This document shows positions 22,446 to 32,732 of a stretch of DNA of 64,000 nt, one piece after another. A program made the position numbers and the translations under genes. Under the pieces are notes generated by a model. It searched no databases, was not told where the DNA came from, and saw only the letters and a list, made by a program, of their open reading frames with translations. This stretch comes from Seminavis robusta. Its lineage: Eukaryota > Bacillariophyta > Bacillariophyceae > Naviculales > Naviculaceae. Numbering within the stretch: position 1 is the first letter of the stretch; each line of letters begins with the position of its first letter. The stretch is taken from assembly GCA_903772945.1 (NCBI GenBank), contig CAICTM010000201.1, positions 1 through 64,000 of the forward strand, written 5' to 3'.

Positions 22446-23849
22446 CAGCAAGTCCGTCTCTACAAGCTTACCCACTACGGTATTGGCCGTGTCCACCAAA
22501 AAGAAGTTCTCCTCCATTTCCTATTTCTCCTCTCTCTAATAAGAACTTTTTGGAATGATATGATATGATACCAGGTCAAATCTCTACTCATCAAGGAGAC
22601 CATGCCAGGCACTACGTACCGACACGAACCTGAATGAACCTTCACTGCTTCCTCTAAAAACTCCATCTCCACTCCTCCAAGGATTTATTTTCCTAGTCTG
22701 ACAAGTGCCACTTTTTAAAAAAAAACTATCTGGCTACCCACCTAATGCTCACGACTTCGAAAGCAAATAATTGTTCCCAAAACAAAAAGCGAAACGAAGC
22801 AAACCACCAAGCAAAAGCAACCGAGCCAAATTTCAGGTTTCTGGCTAACTGACTGCCCTGGCCATCCCACCTCACCTTATAGAACTGTACCTACACTGTA
22901 ACTTACTAATCTAATCGTCATAAAAACTAACTGATACTAGCTAGCTAGTACTCCAATAACCAATGCAGCACATCCAACTAGCTAGCAAAACCAACATAGT
23001 CCCAGCATCCGCTGTACAGCGTGGGGACGGAGGGGTGTGATGATACAAACTAACTAGTCTAGCCAAAAGCCAGTACCGCCGCAGTACTGTACTGTACGGT
23101 ACCGGCACTACCGGTACGTGTCGGTAAACCATGGAGGAGGCCGAAAATTACCCGCAAGTTATGGCTTCTTCAGCTGTTCCTCCAGTCATAAGTAACCGGG
23201 AGCGCACTGGTTATCGATTTACCAAACGGACACCTGCCTCACTGGCTCGAGTTCCGTTCCTGTGAATTCCAATGCGGGCTTGGGCACGAGCTCGAAAAAT
23301 AAATGACCAGGAAACACGTCAAAAGCGTAGCATCGTTCGTTAACCCTAATTTCGTCTCCCGGAGACGATTTGCTTTTAGGGGTAAGGGTACCGATGGGGA
23401 GTGGAGGTTTGAATTATACCCCGCGTGCATTACTTAGAGGCCTCTGTAGAAGTCTACATATTCGACTAGTATTGTATTGACGGGATACAGTCAACGCATG
23501 TACATGCACATGAAAGTCGCCTTGCGTTCTTCACATTTTTCGCATGAATGAGGGATCCGTTTCGCCGTTCTTCACATTTTTCGCATGAATGAGGGATCCG
23601 TTTCGGGGCGAAGCAGAGAAAGGGATGAGCGCGCGGAGCGCGCGAATACTGTTTCAATAAAGCGAGTTAGGTGTTGGTAATAAAAGATTTATGGAAACGG
23701 AGACGAGCCAGGAGGCATATGAATGTGATATCTTTGGCATCAACATTGTCGATGGATCCATGATCCATCCATCCACCAATCAATCAATCAAACCAATCCT
23801 TGCTTGGGAGTTGGAGTTGTCCTTCTATTTGACAGTCTCGAGAATAATA
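22446..23849. other. Intergenic with a short tandem repeat
   Basis: No gene apart from the 41-bp tandem repeat listed separately. ACCGGTAC-like palindromes occur near 23095-23115. An ORF reading into the phytoene synthase gene begins at 23691, but its first 53 codons are unlike a targeting leader. Confidence 0.45.
23525..23604. repeat. Two tandem copies of a 41-bp unit
   Basis: The unit begins CGTTCTTCACATTTTTCGC and is repeated at 23525 and 23566 with no visible mismatch over about 39 bp. It sits about 250-325 bp upstream of the phytoene synthase start, so it may lie in the promoter. Confidence 0.9.
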
Positions 23850-25223
23850 ATGTGGAAGAACCATCATTGGCACAACAGTCGACCATGGAGGCTCTTCGTA
23901 CCAGCTTATTATCATTTGTTGTTGTTGGCTCTATTAATAATATTGTGGACTAGTAGTGTGAATGGCTTTCTTCTGCTTCAACCCCCGTTATTGTTGCGTG
24001 CCACCTCGTCACGGTTACATCAATCTTCAACAACATCCAGCAGTAGTAGCAGCATTCATGACGAGATTCAAGAGCTCATGGCGCAACACGATCCCATTTT
24101 ACTCTACGTGTCTCGTCTGTTGGATCCACAGACGGCAGCCGATGCGGCCGCTCTCTATGCGTGGTGTCGGAGACTCGATGAAATTGTCGATACACCTGAT
24201 GATAACTCAGACAACTCCAATACTACTACAAGAGCACAACTGGAAGAGTGGCAAGATCGATTGGACCAACTGTGGGACGGACGACCGGTGGATGCCATGG
24301 ATGCCGCACTCTACCAATGTCTTCAACGACAACAATTGGATCGCACACCCTTTGACGACATGATTGCAGGCATGATGGCCGATACAGTCAACCATCCGCG
24401 ACGCATTGCCACCATGGCCGACTTGGAAGAATACGGCTATCAAGTCGCTGGAACTGTGGGACTCATGTTACTGCCTTTACTAAATGCCAACAACACGACA
24501 CTGGCGCAAGCACCGGCCATTGCCTTGGGACAAGCCATTCAACTCATCAATATTTTGAGAGATGCCACTCCCGATGGTACCATGGGACGTATCTATTTGC
24601 CCCAAGACTTGCTGCAAGCAAAGGGAGTCCTAGAATCCGATATTTTGGCTGGCCAATCCTCCCCCCAATATCAAGCTGTCGTGCAACAAGTGGCCCATCG
24701 CGCCGAAGAACTCTTGCAAGCAGCCGAGCGAGGGAAGCAATGTTTGCCCGGATTGGGACCCCTCTTGGTACAAATCATTGTCGAACTCTATCGGGGGTAT
24801 TTGGATCAATTGGAACGGCCAACCGAGAACGCGTCCGGATCAGTACGGTACGAAAGTTGGTCGCCACATGTAGGGCATTGGGGAAGGTGTTGTTTTCCTC
24901 GCCATCATGATGATAATGAATTGAGTGGAGCTAATGTTGACAATGACTACAATAAAGCACTCAAGCTTGACGTGACAGACGACTATGCTGCACTCACTAC
25001 TGTACTAGAGTACCTTGGTTTTTGTTTGGGTGTTGCTTGCTTAGTTTACATACATCACTGCAAGCAACTCGCAGATTGCCTGTATGGTGGTGGTAATCGT
25101 TGGGTTCGGCATGGCCACATAAAAGTAGACAGCACCAATGGTACTTCCCATTTCAAACAACGTTTTATAATAATTAGTCAAGGGAAAGGATATACATACT
25201 GTACCATTGCTTCCCCAAAATAA
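23850..25223 (+). CDS. PSY: Phytoene synthase, plastid-targeted, probable C-terminal frameshift
   Basis: 457 aa from ATG 23850. I chose this start because residues 13-39 are a signal peptide ending VNG before F40, the Phe that diatom plastid import needs. The enzyme condenses two geranylgeranyl diphosphates to phytoene, the first step of carotenoid synthesis. Landmarks: YAWCRRLDEIVD with the first DxxxD (D110, D114); GRPVDAMDAAL; YQVAGTVGLM; QLINILRDATPDG with the second DxxxD (D238, D242); and GRIYLPQDLL. Family similarity stops near residue 322. From there the listed frame runs about 135 residues unlike any synthase. In the +2 frame from 24815 the DNA reads TANRERVRISTVRKLVATCR and stops at 24908-24910, like the normal synthase end. 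This suggests a one-base change, either in the gene or in the read. Confidence 0.85.
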   Translation: MWKNHHWHNSRPWRLFVPAYYHLLLLALLIILWTSSVNGFLLLQPPLLLRATSSRLHQSSTTSSSSSSIHDEIQELMAQHDPILLYVSRLLDPQTAADAAALYAWCRRLDEIVDTPDDNSDNSNTTTRAQLEEWQDRLDQLWDGRPVDAMDAALYQCLQRQQLDRTPFDDMIAGMMADTVNHPRRIATMADLEEYGYQVAGTVGLMLLPLLNANNTTLAQAPAIALGQAIQLINILRDATPDGTMGRIYLPQDLLQAKGVLESDILAGQSSPQYQAVVQQVAHRAEELLQAAERGKQCLPGLGPLLVQIIVELYRGYLDQLERPTENASGSVRYESWSPHVGHWGRCCFPRHHDDNELSGANVDNDYNKALKLDVTDDYAALTTVLEYLGFCLGVACLVYIHHCKQLADCLYGGGNRWVRHGHIKVDSTNGTSHFKQRFIIISQGKGYTYCTIASPK

Positions 25224-25539
25224 CGTTGCTTCCATTGATTCGAATCATAACTGATCAGCTGATATCACCAAAAATAAATAGATTCGATTCGATTATACCG
25301 TACGTTGTCATTGCAATATTATAGAGACTCCCATAGACAACGCATCAGACGTGGGTTTTCATAAGGTTCGTTCCACCCCATCATTCGTGTGGTTTGTTTC
25401 GTTTCATTTTCAGAGATAGATTGTTGTTTGTTCACGACTGACTGGTCCATTCCTTGCTGGATGCTGTTCTTCAAACACCTCGATCATAGCCAGGAATACA
25501 CTCACAGCCACGGCCTGGCACGTGCGTCCACTCCAGCCA
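25224..25539. other. Short region between convergent genes
   Basis: 316 bp between two tail-to-tail genes. It contains a GATTCGATTC pentamer run near 25280. No gene. Confidence 0.5.
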
Positions 25540-28500
25540 CTACGCAGGACGAAGACGCTTCTGTCGCAAGGTACGTGTGTCTGGACGGTAGTGCTTTTGA
25601 ACCAATGACTGATACGATTGATGCGTCTTGGCCGTGGCGGCTTGTTGCCGTTCATGCCGTTCCTTGGCAAGCTGTAAAGCTTGTTCGGCTTGTTCCACTT
25701 CGGACAGCGTCGTGGCATCTTTTTCCCGCGAGCCTTGCCAGGCATCGTAGGCAGACAGAATATCATCCTTGGCAGATTGGGGTGTTCGCGTAGACAACAA
25801 CGTCGAAATAAAGGAGAACCGGGGGTCCTTTTTCGCCTGACGACGAGAATCGAGGAATTCTGGAAGAGACACTGGTTTCTCGGTGGGTGCTGCCGTTTCG
25901 CTACTATTCTTCTTGTCCTCGCCATCGCCCTTCTTGTCGGAAGCAAGGATTGTCACCTTTCTCTTCTTTTCCGGTGGCTCGGATTCTGACGATTCCTTTG
26001 GCTGGTGAGATGGTTCCACGTCTTGTTCCTTTGCCTCGGATCTCGAGACGTTGGCAGATTGTATGGACGCTGCATCATCCTCTGAAAACTCTTCGTCGTC
26101 GTCGTCGTCCTCGTCCGAGTAGGAATCTTCGTCACATTCGAGCGCAAGAATCCGGGGGAACTTGGTGATTGGCGTGACAATGGTATCCAAAGGAGGAACA
26201 GCAGTATCCGCAGGCAAGGACGCCGGAGAGTTGGTCGTTTCCACCTCCGTAGTCGTGGTAATGACCTCTGATGTGGTGACTACGCCTGGCTCTACTACGC
26301 GTGGTATCGGGGGAGGGGGAGGAAGCATTTCTTCGATTCCCTCAGATTGCCCCTTGGTTGCCGCTTCCTCGTCGTCATCCTTTTTCTCTTCGTTCTCGTC
26401 ATCTTTTCTCTCTTCGTTCTCGCTAACTGGAGGACTAATAGCTTCTTTGGAGGCTGCCGAATCCGTGCGGTTGGACTTTGCCTTTTCTTGCTCTGAATCC
26501 TGCGCTGCCTGAGGATCGGCCTCATCTGCAATATCTGCTTCTTTTGACCGCTTGTCAGCTTCGTGTTTATCAGCTTCGTATTTTGTCAGAACGTCGGAAA
26601 CCCTTCCCTTGGGTGAGAGGCACAGTATTGCCGCTTCGATGGCCAAGGGATCCAGTTCGTCCTGCATCACCTGCCTCCGTTTGTGTTGGCTCCCCTCCTG
26701 AGTTATCTCTTCGTAGGTCCTGCCGCCCTTGAAGTCAACTTGAAGGCAAGTTTTTTGCTTCGGGGCTTGACGAAGGTTGTAGCGAGGCAAGAATGCAAAA
26801 GCTGCAAATGGATCTTCCTTCTTGGCCTTCTTCGTTTTGGCTGGACCTCGGCGCTGTTTGGGCTCGGCTGGAGGCTCTTTCTTTTCTTGGGATTTCTTTT
26901 CTGGTGCCTTCTTGACTTGCGCTTTCTTCTTGTCGCCAGATTTCTTTTTGTCGTCGGATTTCTTCTTGTCCTCGGATTTCTTCTTGTCCTCGGATTTCTT
27001 CTTGTCATCCGCTTTCTTCTTGTCATCAGCCCTCTTCCCTGAAGGCTTTTTCACTTGCACTCCCTTGTCTTGTTCCTTTTTATCATTTGTTTTCGTCCCT
27101 TGAATGGCTTTTTCTTCGGATGAAGAAGGTGCATTTTTAGTCCCTTGCTGATTGCTGCTTTGATTGCGCGATTGTCGAGTAGAGGGACGTGTTGCCGCGG
27201 GTTGAACTTCGAGCAGTGCCTGCCGTTGCTTCTTCGCGTTGCGAGGTTTCATGTCATGGTCATCCTGACCGGGACTGGGCGTGCGCTTGGTGTTTCGTGG
27301 TGATGGGTCGTTTGGTTGTTTCGAGGAACTTTTTGCTGGTGCCGACGGCGTTTCTGATTTCTGTTCTGCAACTGCATTTGACGACAGACGACGCGATGAT
27401 CGACGTCTGCTGGTTTCGACCTGGTTGTTTCCGAGCGCAGAGGCTGGTTCAGATTTCTCCACGGAACCGCCTTGCGGAGTCGCCGTGAGCGTATCCTTCG
27501 TCTTCTTCTTGTCAGCAATTTTCTGCGATTTCTGGTTACTCTCAGGTGTGGAATTGCGTTTCGAGGTCGTGTGTCCGTCCGGATCATCGGTTTTTTGAGC
27601 AGTTTCGAGACCAAGCTTCGAGGCTGTTTGGTACATTGCTGCGGGGTCGACTGCATCCAATTTTTCAACAATTTTTTCCTTGCCGTGCTTGTTTTTTCCA
27701 TTTTTGACCTCGCCGCCGTCGTCCTTCATCTCTACATTTTTCTCTCCACGATCGCCAAGGTTTGATTTGTTGGCATCAGTGGATTTCTTGTAGCTTTTCT
27801 TATCCTTGGCTCCGTTGTCGCCGATCTGCGTCCCATCACAGCTGACCCTGCGTATGTTCTTCTTGGCCTTTTCTTCATGCTTTTTAATACAGGCACTGTC
27901 AGACCCGAGAAGTTGAGAATTGTCGCCCGAGACAACGGTGGCATCAACGTCAACATTTGCCGCTTCCTTTGTACTGGGAATTTCAACATCTTGCTTGTGC
28001 TCGCTATCTTCTTGCAGGTAATCACCAGCGCTGCTGCTGTTGCTGGAGTTACTGGAGCCCGGTTCTACGACAATGACATTCGGGACAGGCTTTTCCTCCT
28101 CCACCAATTCATCATTCTGCTCAAGACGTCTTTTCTTCAATGGTCCCCAACGTTTCTTCTTAGTCCCATGATCTGCTGGTGGCTCTTTTGATGTCATGTC
28201 TTGGTTTTGACTGACGCTGGCAGACACTTTCTCAATTTCAGAATGAAAATTCTGACTATTTGCTCTGGTCATCCCTCGTGTCGTCATTCGGCGGGTGGTG
28301 GTGGGAGCGGATGGCAGTGAAGCAACCCCAGGCTTCTTGGCTGTGGCATCCTTTCCACTGGGTTCAACACCCTGAGTCTTTTTGGCAACTTCCTCCTTTT
28401 CCTTCTTTGGTGTTGCCTCCTGTGATGCTGATTTTGGAGACTTGGCGGGTGGGTCACTCTTTTTCCGAGTCTTGCGCTTTGGTTCTGGTTGAACCTCTGG

Positions 28501-30420
28501 AGTGTTTGCAGATGAGAGCTCATTCTTAGCATCCTCAATCTGCAAATTGTCGGCTGTAGCATCCTTGTACTCCGTGGATTTACCGTCCACTGGCTTTTTC
28601 TTATCATCCTCAATCTGCAAAGAGTTGGCAGTAGCATCTTTGAACTCAGTGGGTCCAGGATCCACCGGCCCAATATTATCATCCTCAATTTGCAAATTGT
28701 TGGCAGTGGCAACTTTGAACTCCGTTGGCTTTTTCTTGTCACCCTCAATCTGCAAATTGTCGAAAGTAGGATCTTTGAACTCTGTGGTTTCACCATCCAC
28801 TGGCTCGTTGCTGACAAATTCTGGCATGACGGTGGGATCTTTTTTGGAATTCTCATTGTTGGCTTTGAGACCTTTGCTTCGAGTGGAATGTCTGTTGTCT
28901 GTTGTGGCCTCCTTATCCATTTGCCCTGCCTTTTCCCCACCAGAAGCTCCCAACGGCATTTCCCAACCTTTGTCGGTGTGATTCTGTTGGAGGTTGGCAG
29001 TGTTTGTTTGGTTGTAGTTAAGTTCCATATACTTCGCCACTAAAGTGGAGGGCTTTGCAGCCAATTGTTCGGAAGGATGGACAGCCCTTTTGATTCCAAA
29101 TGGTTCCTCCTCATAATCAAAAGAATTCCGGATGTTCTGGGTTGGATCTTGGGATGAAAAAGAATCCGACAGAGAGGGTGGTTTCTTTAACTTGCCATCC
29201 AGAATACCTTCGATATTTGGGAAGGCTGTCATGTTTGGGAAGGTGGAGTCTGTCGTGTACGAAAACGAATCATTGTTGGATCCCATGGTGGTAATTCTGC
29301 TGTTGAGTTGTTGTTTCCCGCCCAATAGTTGAATAATGGCATCATCCACTTCTGACACACGACCTTGTCGGAAAATTGGAATAGACTGGTTGGCCATGTT
29401 ATTGGCGGTGGTATGGAAGAATGGTGTAGTGGAAGCTGGTCTGGAGAAGGGTGTCGTAGAAGCTGGTCTGGAAAAAGAGGAATTGGAGGATCTTCTGGAC
29501 GTGTTGGAGGGCATCATGTTCCCCACTACTCCTAGAGAGGCACGGTTGGAGTTGCTGTCCTGATGCACTTGTTGGTTGGGAACAACGTTGGCAGTGCCTT
29601 CGAGATTGGAAGGAGCACTGCTGCGTCGAGCGGCGGGATCGTTTTTCGAAACTACCTTCATGCGTTCCTGCAGTTCTTTCCAGAGTGAGATGGAGGATGC
29701 GTTTTGTAGGCTCTGTCGTCGTTTGTTTTGATATTCCTGACTTTGTCTCAATTTCTGTTGCCATAGAACTTGATTTTTCAACTGCTGTTGCATCCCCTGA
29801 TGTTGCTGCAATTGCTGGATCTGTAAATGTTGCTGTTGCAACTCTTGGAGCTGCACTGGTGGTGGGTCCTTGGCTTTGGCTGTGGCTTGGCCTGGGAGAA
29901 GCTGTCTCTGCTGTGACTGGTGAAATGCTTGATGGCGTCGGTTGTGCTGTACCATCATTTTCATCATCAATTGATGGGTAACCTGCATACTGTTGGTATT
30001 GCTTGTGGGATCCCATTGCTTTTGCTGTTCCTTTTCTTCCTGCTGTTGGACAGTGGTATAGTACTGTCGTAATTGCTCCACTAGATTGATCCCCAGAGCA
30101 TCCGAGATGGTGTTATCTCCCCGCAAGTGACTGACTGCCGTCATGACCACTTTCATCTTGAGGTCCAAGGACTTGTCTTGCCATTGATGTTGCTCCGAGA
30201 GCTGCTGCCAAAAGGCATCCAACAGCTTGACCACGGGTAGAAACACCAGTATCGCGTCACAGCCGTACGAGCACATGACGCTCATGACCGCCTGTTGAAG
30301 AGCCTTGAGGGATTGCTGCAAAATTTCCTTGGGAATGGCTAGAATCAGACTCGAATTGCTAGCAGTGCCCCGTGCCACATCGGATCCCCCTTTGGATTTG
30401 GACGACGCTGGTGGATCCAT
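25540..30420 (-). CDS. Very large low-complexity, probably nuclear protein
   Basis: 1,626 aa from ATG 30420; the open frame extends slightly further up without an ATG. No family recognised. Residues about 25-120 are the only clearly folded, helical part (LQQAVMSVMCSYGCDAILVF). A Gln-rich stretch follows (130-250), then Ser/Asn-rich sequence with FSRPASTTPF twice. Near residues 545-640 there are four repeats built on the core FKDATANxLQIEDDKKKP. A run of xDKKK repeats lies near 1125-1165 and an acidic block (DEDDDDDEEFSEDD) near 1430. The C-terminus is helical and basic (EQAEQALQLAKERHERQQ, TLRQKRLRPA). Alternating acidic and Lys-rich tracts suggest a chromatin or nuclear scaffold protein, but this is inference from composition. 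It is convergent with phytoene synthase. Confidence 0.75.
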   Translation of the reverse strand: MDPPASSKSKGGSDVARGTASNSSLILAIPKEILQQSLKALQQAVMSVMCSYGCDAILVFLPVVKLLDAFWQQLSEQHQWQDKSLDLKMKVVMTAVSHLRGDNTISDALGINLVEQLRQYYTTVQQQEEKEQQKQWDPTSNTNSMQVTHQLMMKMMVQHNRRHQAFHQSQQRQLLPGQATAKAKDPPPVQLQELQQQHLQIQQLQQHQGMQQQLKNQVLWQQKLRQSQEYQNKRRQSLQNASSISLWKELQERMKVVSKNDPAARRSSAPSNLEGTANVVPNQQVHQDSNSNRASLGVVGNMMPSNTSRRSSNSSFSRPASTTPFSRPASTTPFFHTTANNMANQSIPIFRQGRVSEVDDAIIQLLGGKQQLNSRITTMGSNNDSFSYTTDSTFPNMTAFPNIEGILDGKLKKPPSLSDSFSSQDPTQNIRNSFDYEEEPFGIKRAVHPSEQLAAKPSTLVAKYMELNYNQTNTANLQQNHTDKGWEMPLGASGGEKAGQMDKEATTDNRHSTRSKGLKANNENSKKDPTVMPEFVSNEPVDGETTEFKDPTFDNLQIEGDKKKPTEFKVATANNLQIEDDNIGPVDPGPTEFKDATANSLQIEDDKKKPVDGKSTEYKDATADNLQIEDAKNELSSANTPEVQPEPKRKTRKKSDPPAKSPKSASQEATPKKEKEEVAKKTQGVEPSGKDATAKKPGVASLPSAPTTTRRMTTRGMTRANSQNFHSEIEKVSASVSQNQDMTSKEPPADHGTKKKRWGPLKKRRLEQNDELVEEEKPVPNVIVVEPGSSNSSNSSSAGDYLQEDSEHKQDVEIPSTKEAANVDVDATVVSGDNSQLLGSDSACIKKHEEKAKKNIRRVSCDGTQIGDNGAKDKKSYKKSTDANKSNLGDRGEKNVEMKDDGGEVKNGKNKHGKEKIVEKLDAVDPAAMYQTASKLGLETAQKTDDPDGHTTSKRNSTPESNQKSQKIADKKKTKDTLTATPQGGSVEKSEPASALGNNQVETSRRRSSRRLSSNAVAEQKSETPSAPAKSSSKQPNDPSPRNTKRTPSPGQDDHDMKPRNAKKQRQALLEVQPAATRPSTRQSRNQSSNQQGTKNAPSSSEEKAIQGTKTNDKKEQDKGVQVKKPSGKRADDKKKADDKKKSEDKKKSEDKKKSDDKKKSGDKKKAQVKKAPEKKSQEKKEPPAEPKQRRGPAKTKKAKKEDPFAAFAFLPRYNLRQAPKQKTCLQVDFKGGRTYEEITQEGSQHKRRQVMQDELDPLAIEAAILCLSPKGRVSDVLTKYEADKHEADKRSKEADIADEADPQAAQDSEQEKAKSNRTDSAASKEAISPPVSENEERKDDENEEKKDDDEEAATKGQSEGIEEMLPPPPPIPRVVEPGVVTTSEVITTTTEVETTNSPASLPADTAVPPLDTIVTPITKFPRILALECDEDSYSDEDDDDDEEFSEDDAASIQSANVSRSEAKEQDVEPSHQPKESSESEPPEKKRKVTILASDKKGDGEDKKNSSETAAPTEKPVSLPEFLDSRRQAKKDPRFSFISTLLSTRTPQSAKDDILSAYDAWQGSREKDATTLSEVEQAEQALQLAKERHERQQAATAKTHQSYQSLVQKHYRPDTRTLRQKRLRPA

Positions 30421-32167
30421 GGTCAACAACCAGTTCGTGCTTAATGATGACAGTCCTATGAGTCAATCTCTTGGGTATATACCACCAAACCTGCTCCAGG
30501 GCTTCAGCCAAAGCTACCACTATACCTTTTTCTCACTCTTTCTTCTCTCACTCTCACTCAATCGTATCTGTCTCCCTCGCTACCGGTATAGGGAAGGGAC
30601 TGCAATGCAGAACTAGCTAGCTAGCACCCAAAGACCAAGACTTTTTGGTTGCTATGATATCTATCTCCTCGAAGCGACATGCAATGCCGCCGGGTGTACG
30701 GTGTCAGCAGCACCAAGGTTGCCGCAAAGAGCGCGAATTCATGGAAGGCCGGGCTTGCGGCAGAATTCATTGGTTTGCTTAGGTGATTGGGTTTTTAAGT
30801 TAAGTCTTTGGTTCCTCTACCTAATCAAACATGCAACAGACACTAACCATTGGGAAGGAAGGGTCATCTTAAAAACTTGAGAACGTTTACACGAATTGTG
30901 TTTGTTTGGGATCCAGCACCTACTGGGGTTAGGATTGTGGGATACCTCCCCGCCTCTGCGTTTGCATGTCAACATTAAATTGCCATTGCCTGATATCTTT
31001 GGGCTCACTGGTGTTGCCAGCCCTACTCGTATGAATGGGTGCTGCAGATATCAGTCAACCAATCTACCTGGAGGCTTTTTTTTTATTTTTTAAACTCCCA
31101 ATTGTCCAGAAACTGTTGTAAGGAGACACGTATGTATCGTATTTGGAGCCCAGTTTCCCCCTCCCAGTTGCATCAAATGTGTTGTCTGGATCAAAAGCAT
31201 ACCCATCCTGCCGCCTCTGTATTGGACACAACGGACCTTTCCATGCCATCTTTAGAATGCTCAGCAGTGCAGCCAAGTTGGGAGTTCAGTCAGAGGACTC
31301 AAGGCACACAAGATACAATATAGATCTGCAAGAAGATCTACACTTAGAAGTCTGTGATCTCCAAGGCCTTTTGGATCAATTCCATGAGTTTTAAAATTGA
31401 AACAAAAGTTAGCTAGAATAGACAAGCTCCTTCGCAAGTTATGTATCTTGGACCAGGACAAGCTGATGATGCCCCAGAATCTTTCCTAATAAGGGATTCA
31501 ATTCTCATGAGGTGAATGAAGATATCTGAATGTGATGCCTTCCCTTGTGCAGTTCGCTTATTGAAGAGTGGGTTTGTTTCTTGTAAAAAGCTGTCACTCC
31601 TCGCTAGCTGGCTAGGCTGGCCCATTTCAGCTACGGTACTGTCATCAGGTGTGTGGGATCATGTAGCTGGTCTACACTTGACAACCTTGTTTCCTTTGTG
31701 AGCCCTACTGAGCCATTCACTTATTTGATTTGCCAGTACGCACCGTACGATGCATTGTGGCACCATTATTTCTAAAGACAGCTGCACGGTTTTGGAAAAG
31801 TTGTTGATAACTACGGCATCGACAACACATGTGATGCAAATGCAGCCCAACAGGGTGTCACCGAAGAATACCACACAGTCACGATGAACCCCAAGCTTCA
31901 ATAATAAATCTTAGAGTGCTGGCATGACCATCTACTGACATTTCTAAAAACTAGTGAGGCTTTAAATCCTATGGTCACTGGCCAAATCGATCCAAAAGTT
32001 GTGCCTTCTTTTTGTGTGCTCCTTGCTAAGACCACTCGACTTGGAGACATGCATGAACTCTGAAACTAGGACACTCTGGTAAACTAGTTGGCAGCATGTT
32101 CGCGGGAAAGCACTTTCGAAAGCGGCATTAGAAGAGCACCCTCAAACAGAGAGTCAATGGGTTGACC
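30421..32167. other. Intergenic, about 1.7 kb
   Basis: No gene supported; only short ORFs without motifs. It lies between two divergently transcribed large low-complexity genes and so holds both promoters. ACCGGTA and CTAGCTAG motifs near 30580-30625. Confidence 0.45.
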
Positions 32168-32698
32168 ATGATGGTCCTATCAGCGGTTTCTTCCCCTCTG
32201 CCATCACCATCAGCCCCAACAGAGCATGGTGTCATGACCAGTGGCGGCGGAAATGGTACTAGCCAGTGGGGAAGTGACGAAGGGAAGATGAGAGACTCAG
32301 AACGAGAAAGAAGGGCTATTGCCTCCACTGGCGATGCTAGTGTTCCCAGGAGCAGAAGCAAGAGACGAGTCAGTGCCGACATGAAATCTAGCAGCACTGG
32401 TGGTGGTTCCAAGAGTGCAGCTTCCATCAGCCAGCGAAGAAGGGAACAAAAAGCTGCTGGCAGTGGTGGGGGTATGAGAAAATCTTCCAGTGCTTCCAAT
32501 TTGCTCAGTCGAGCTGCCATGGGATCATCTGAGCAGGGCACGGACAAGAAGCATGACAGAAAAATGGATCTTGGTCAAGAAAATGTTCTTACCAAGGACG
32601 CAAAAAAAGCAAATCGAGAAAGCAATCTACGGAAAAATCAAGATCCAGTAGGAGTCGATCGGCCAGTCCACGGCGATCACTGCAGGAAGGCTTGGTGA
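32168..32698 (+). pseudogene. Ser-rich 5' copy of the downstream zinc-finger gene's start (or a first exon)
   Basis: From ATG 32168 the chain is Ser/Gly-rich and basic (RSRSKRRVSADMKSSST, RKSSSASNLLSRAAMG). From about 32513 the DNA repeats the beginning of the next gene. AAMGSSEQGTDKK followed by KDAKKANR here corresponds to AAMGPSEQDTDN followed by KDAKRANR at 32745 onward, and RSASPRRSLQEGL to RSASPRRSLEEGL. Relative to the downstream copy one base is missing just after KANR, which shifts the frame. Either this is a broken partial duplicate, or its first part is a real first exon spliced past the duplicated stretch into 32733-36659. I could not choose a clear splice pair. Confidence 0.5.
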
Positions 32699-32732
32699 CA
32701 CAAGAGTCATCGGATAAGAATGAATCTGACAA

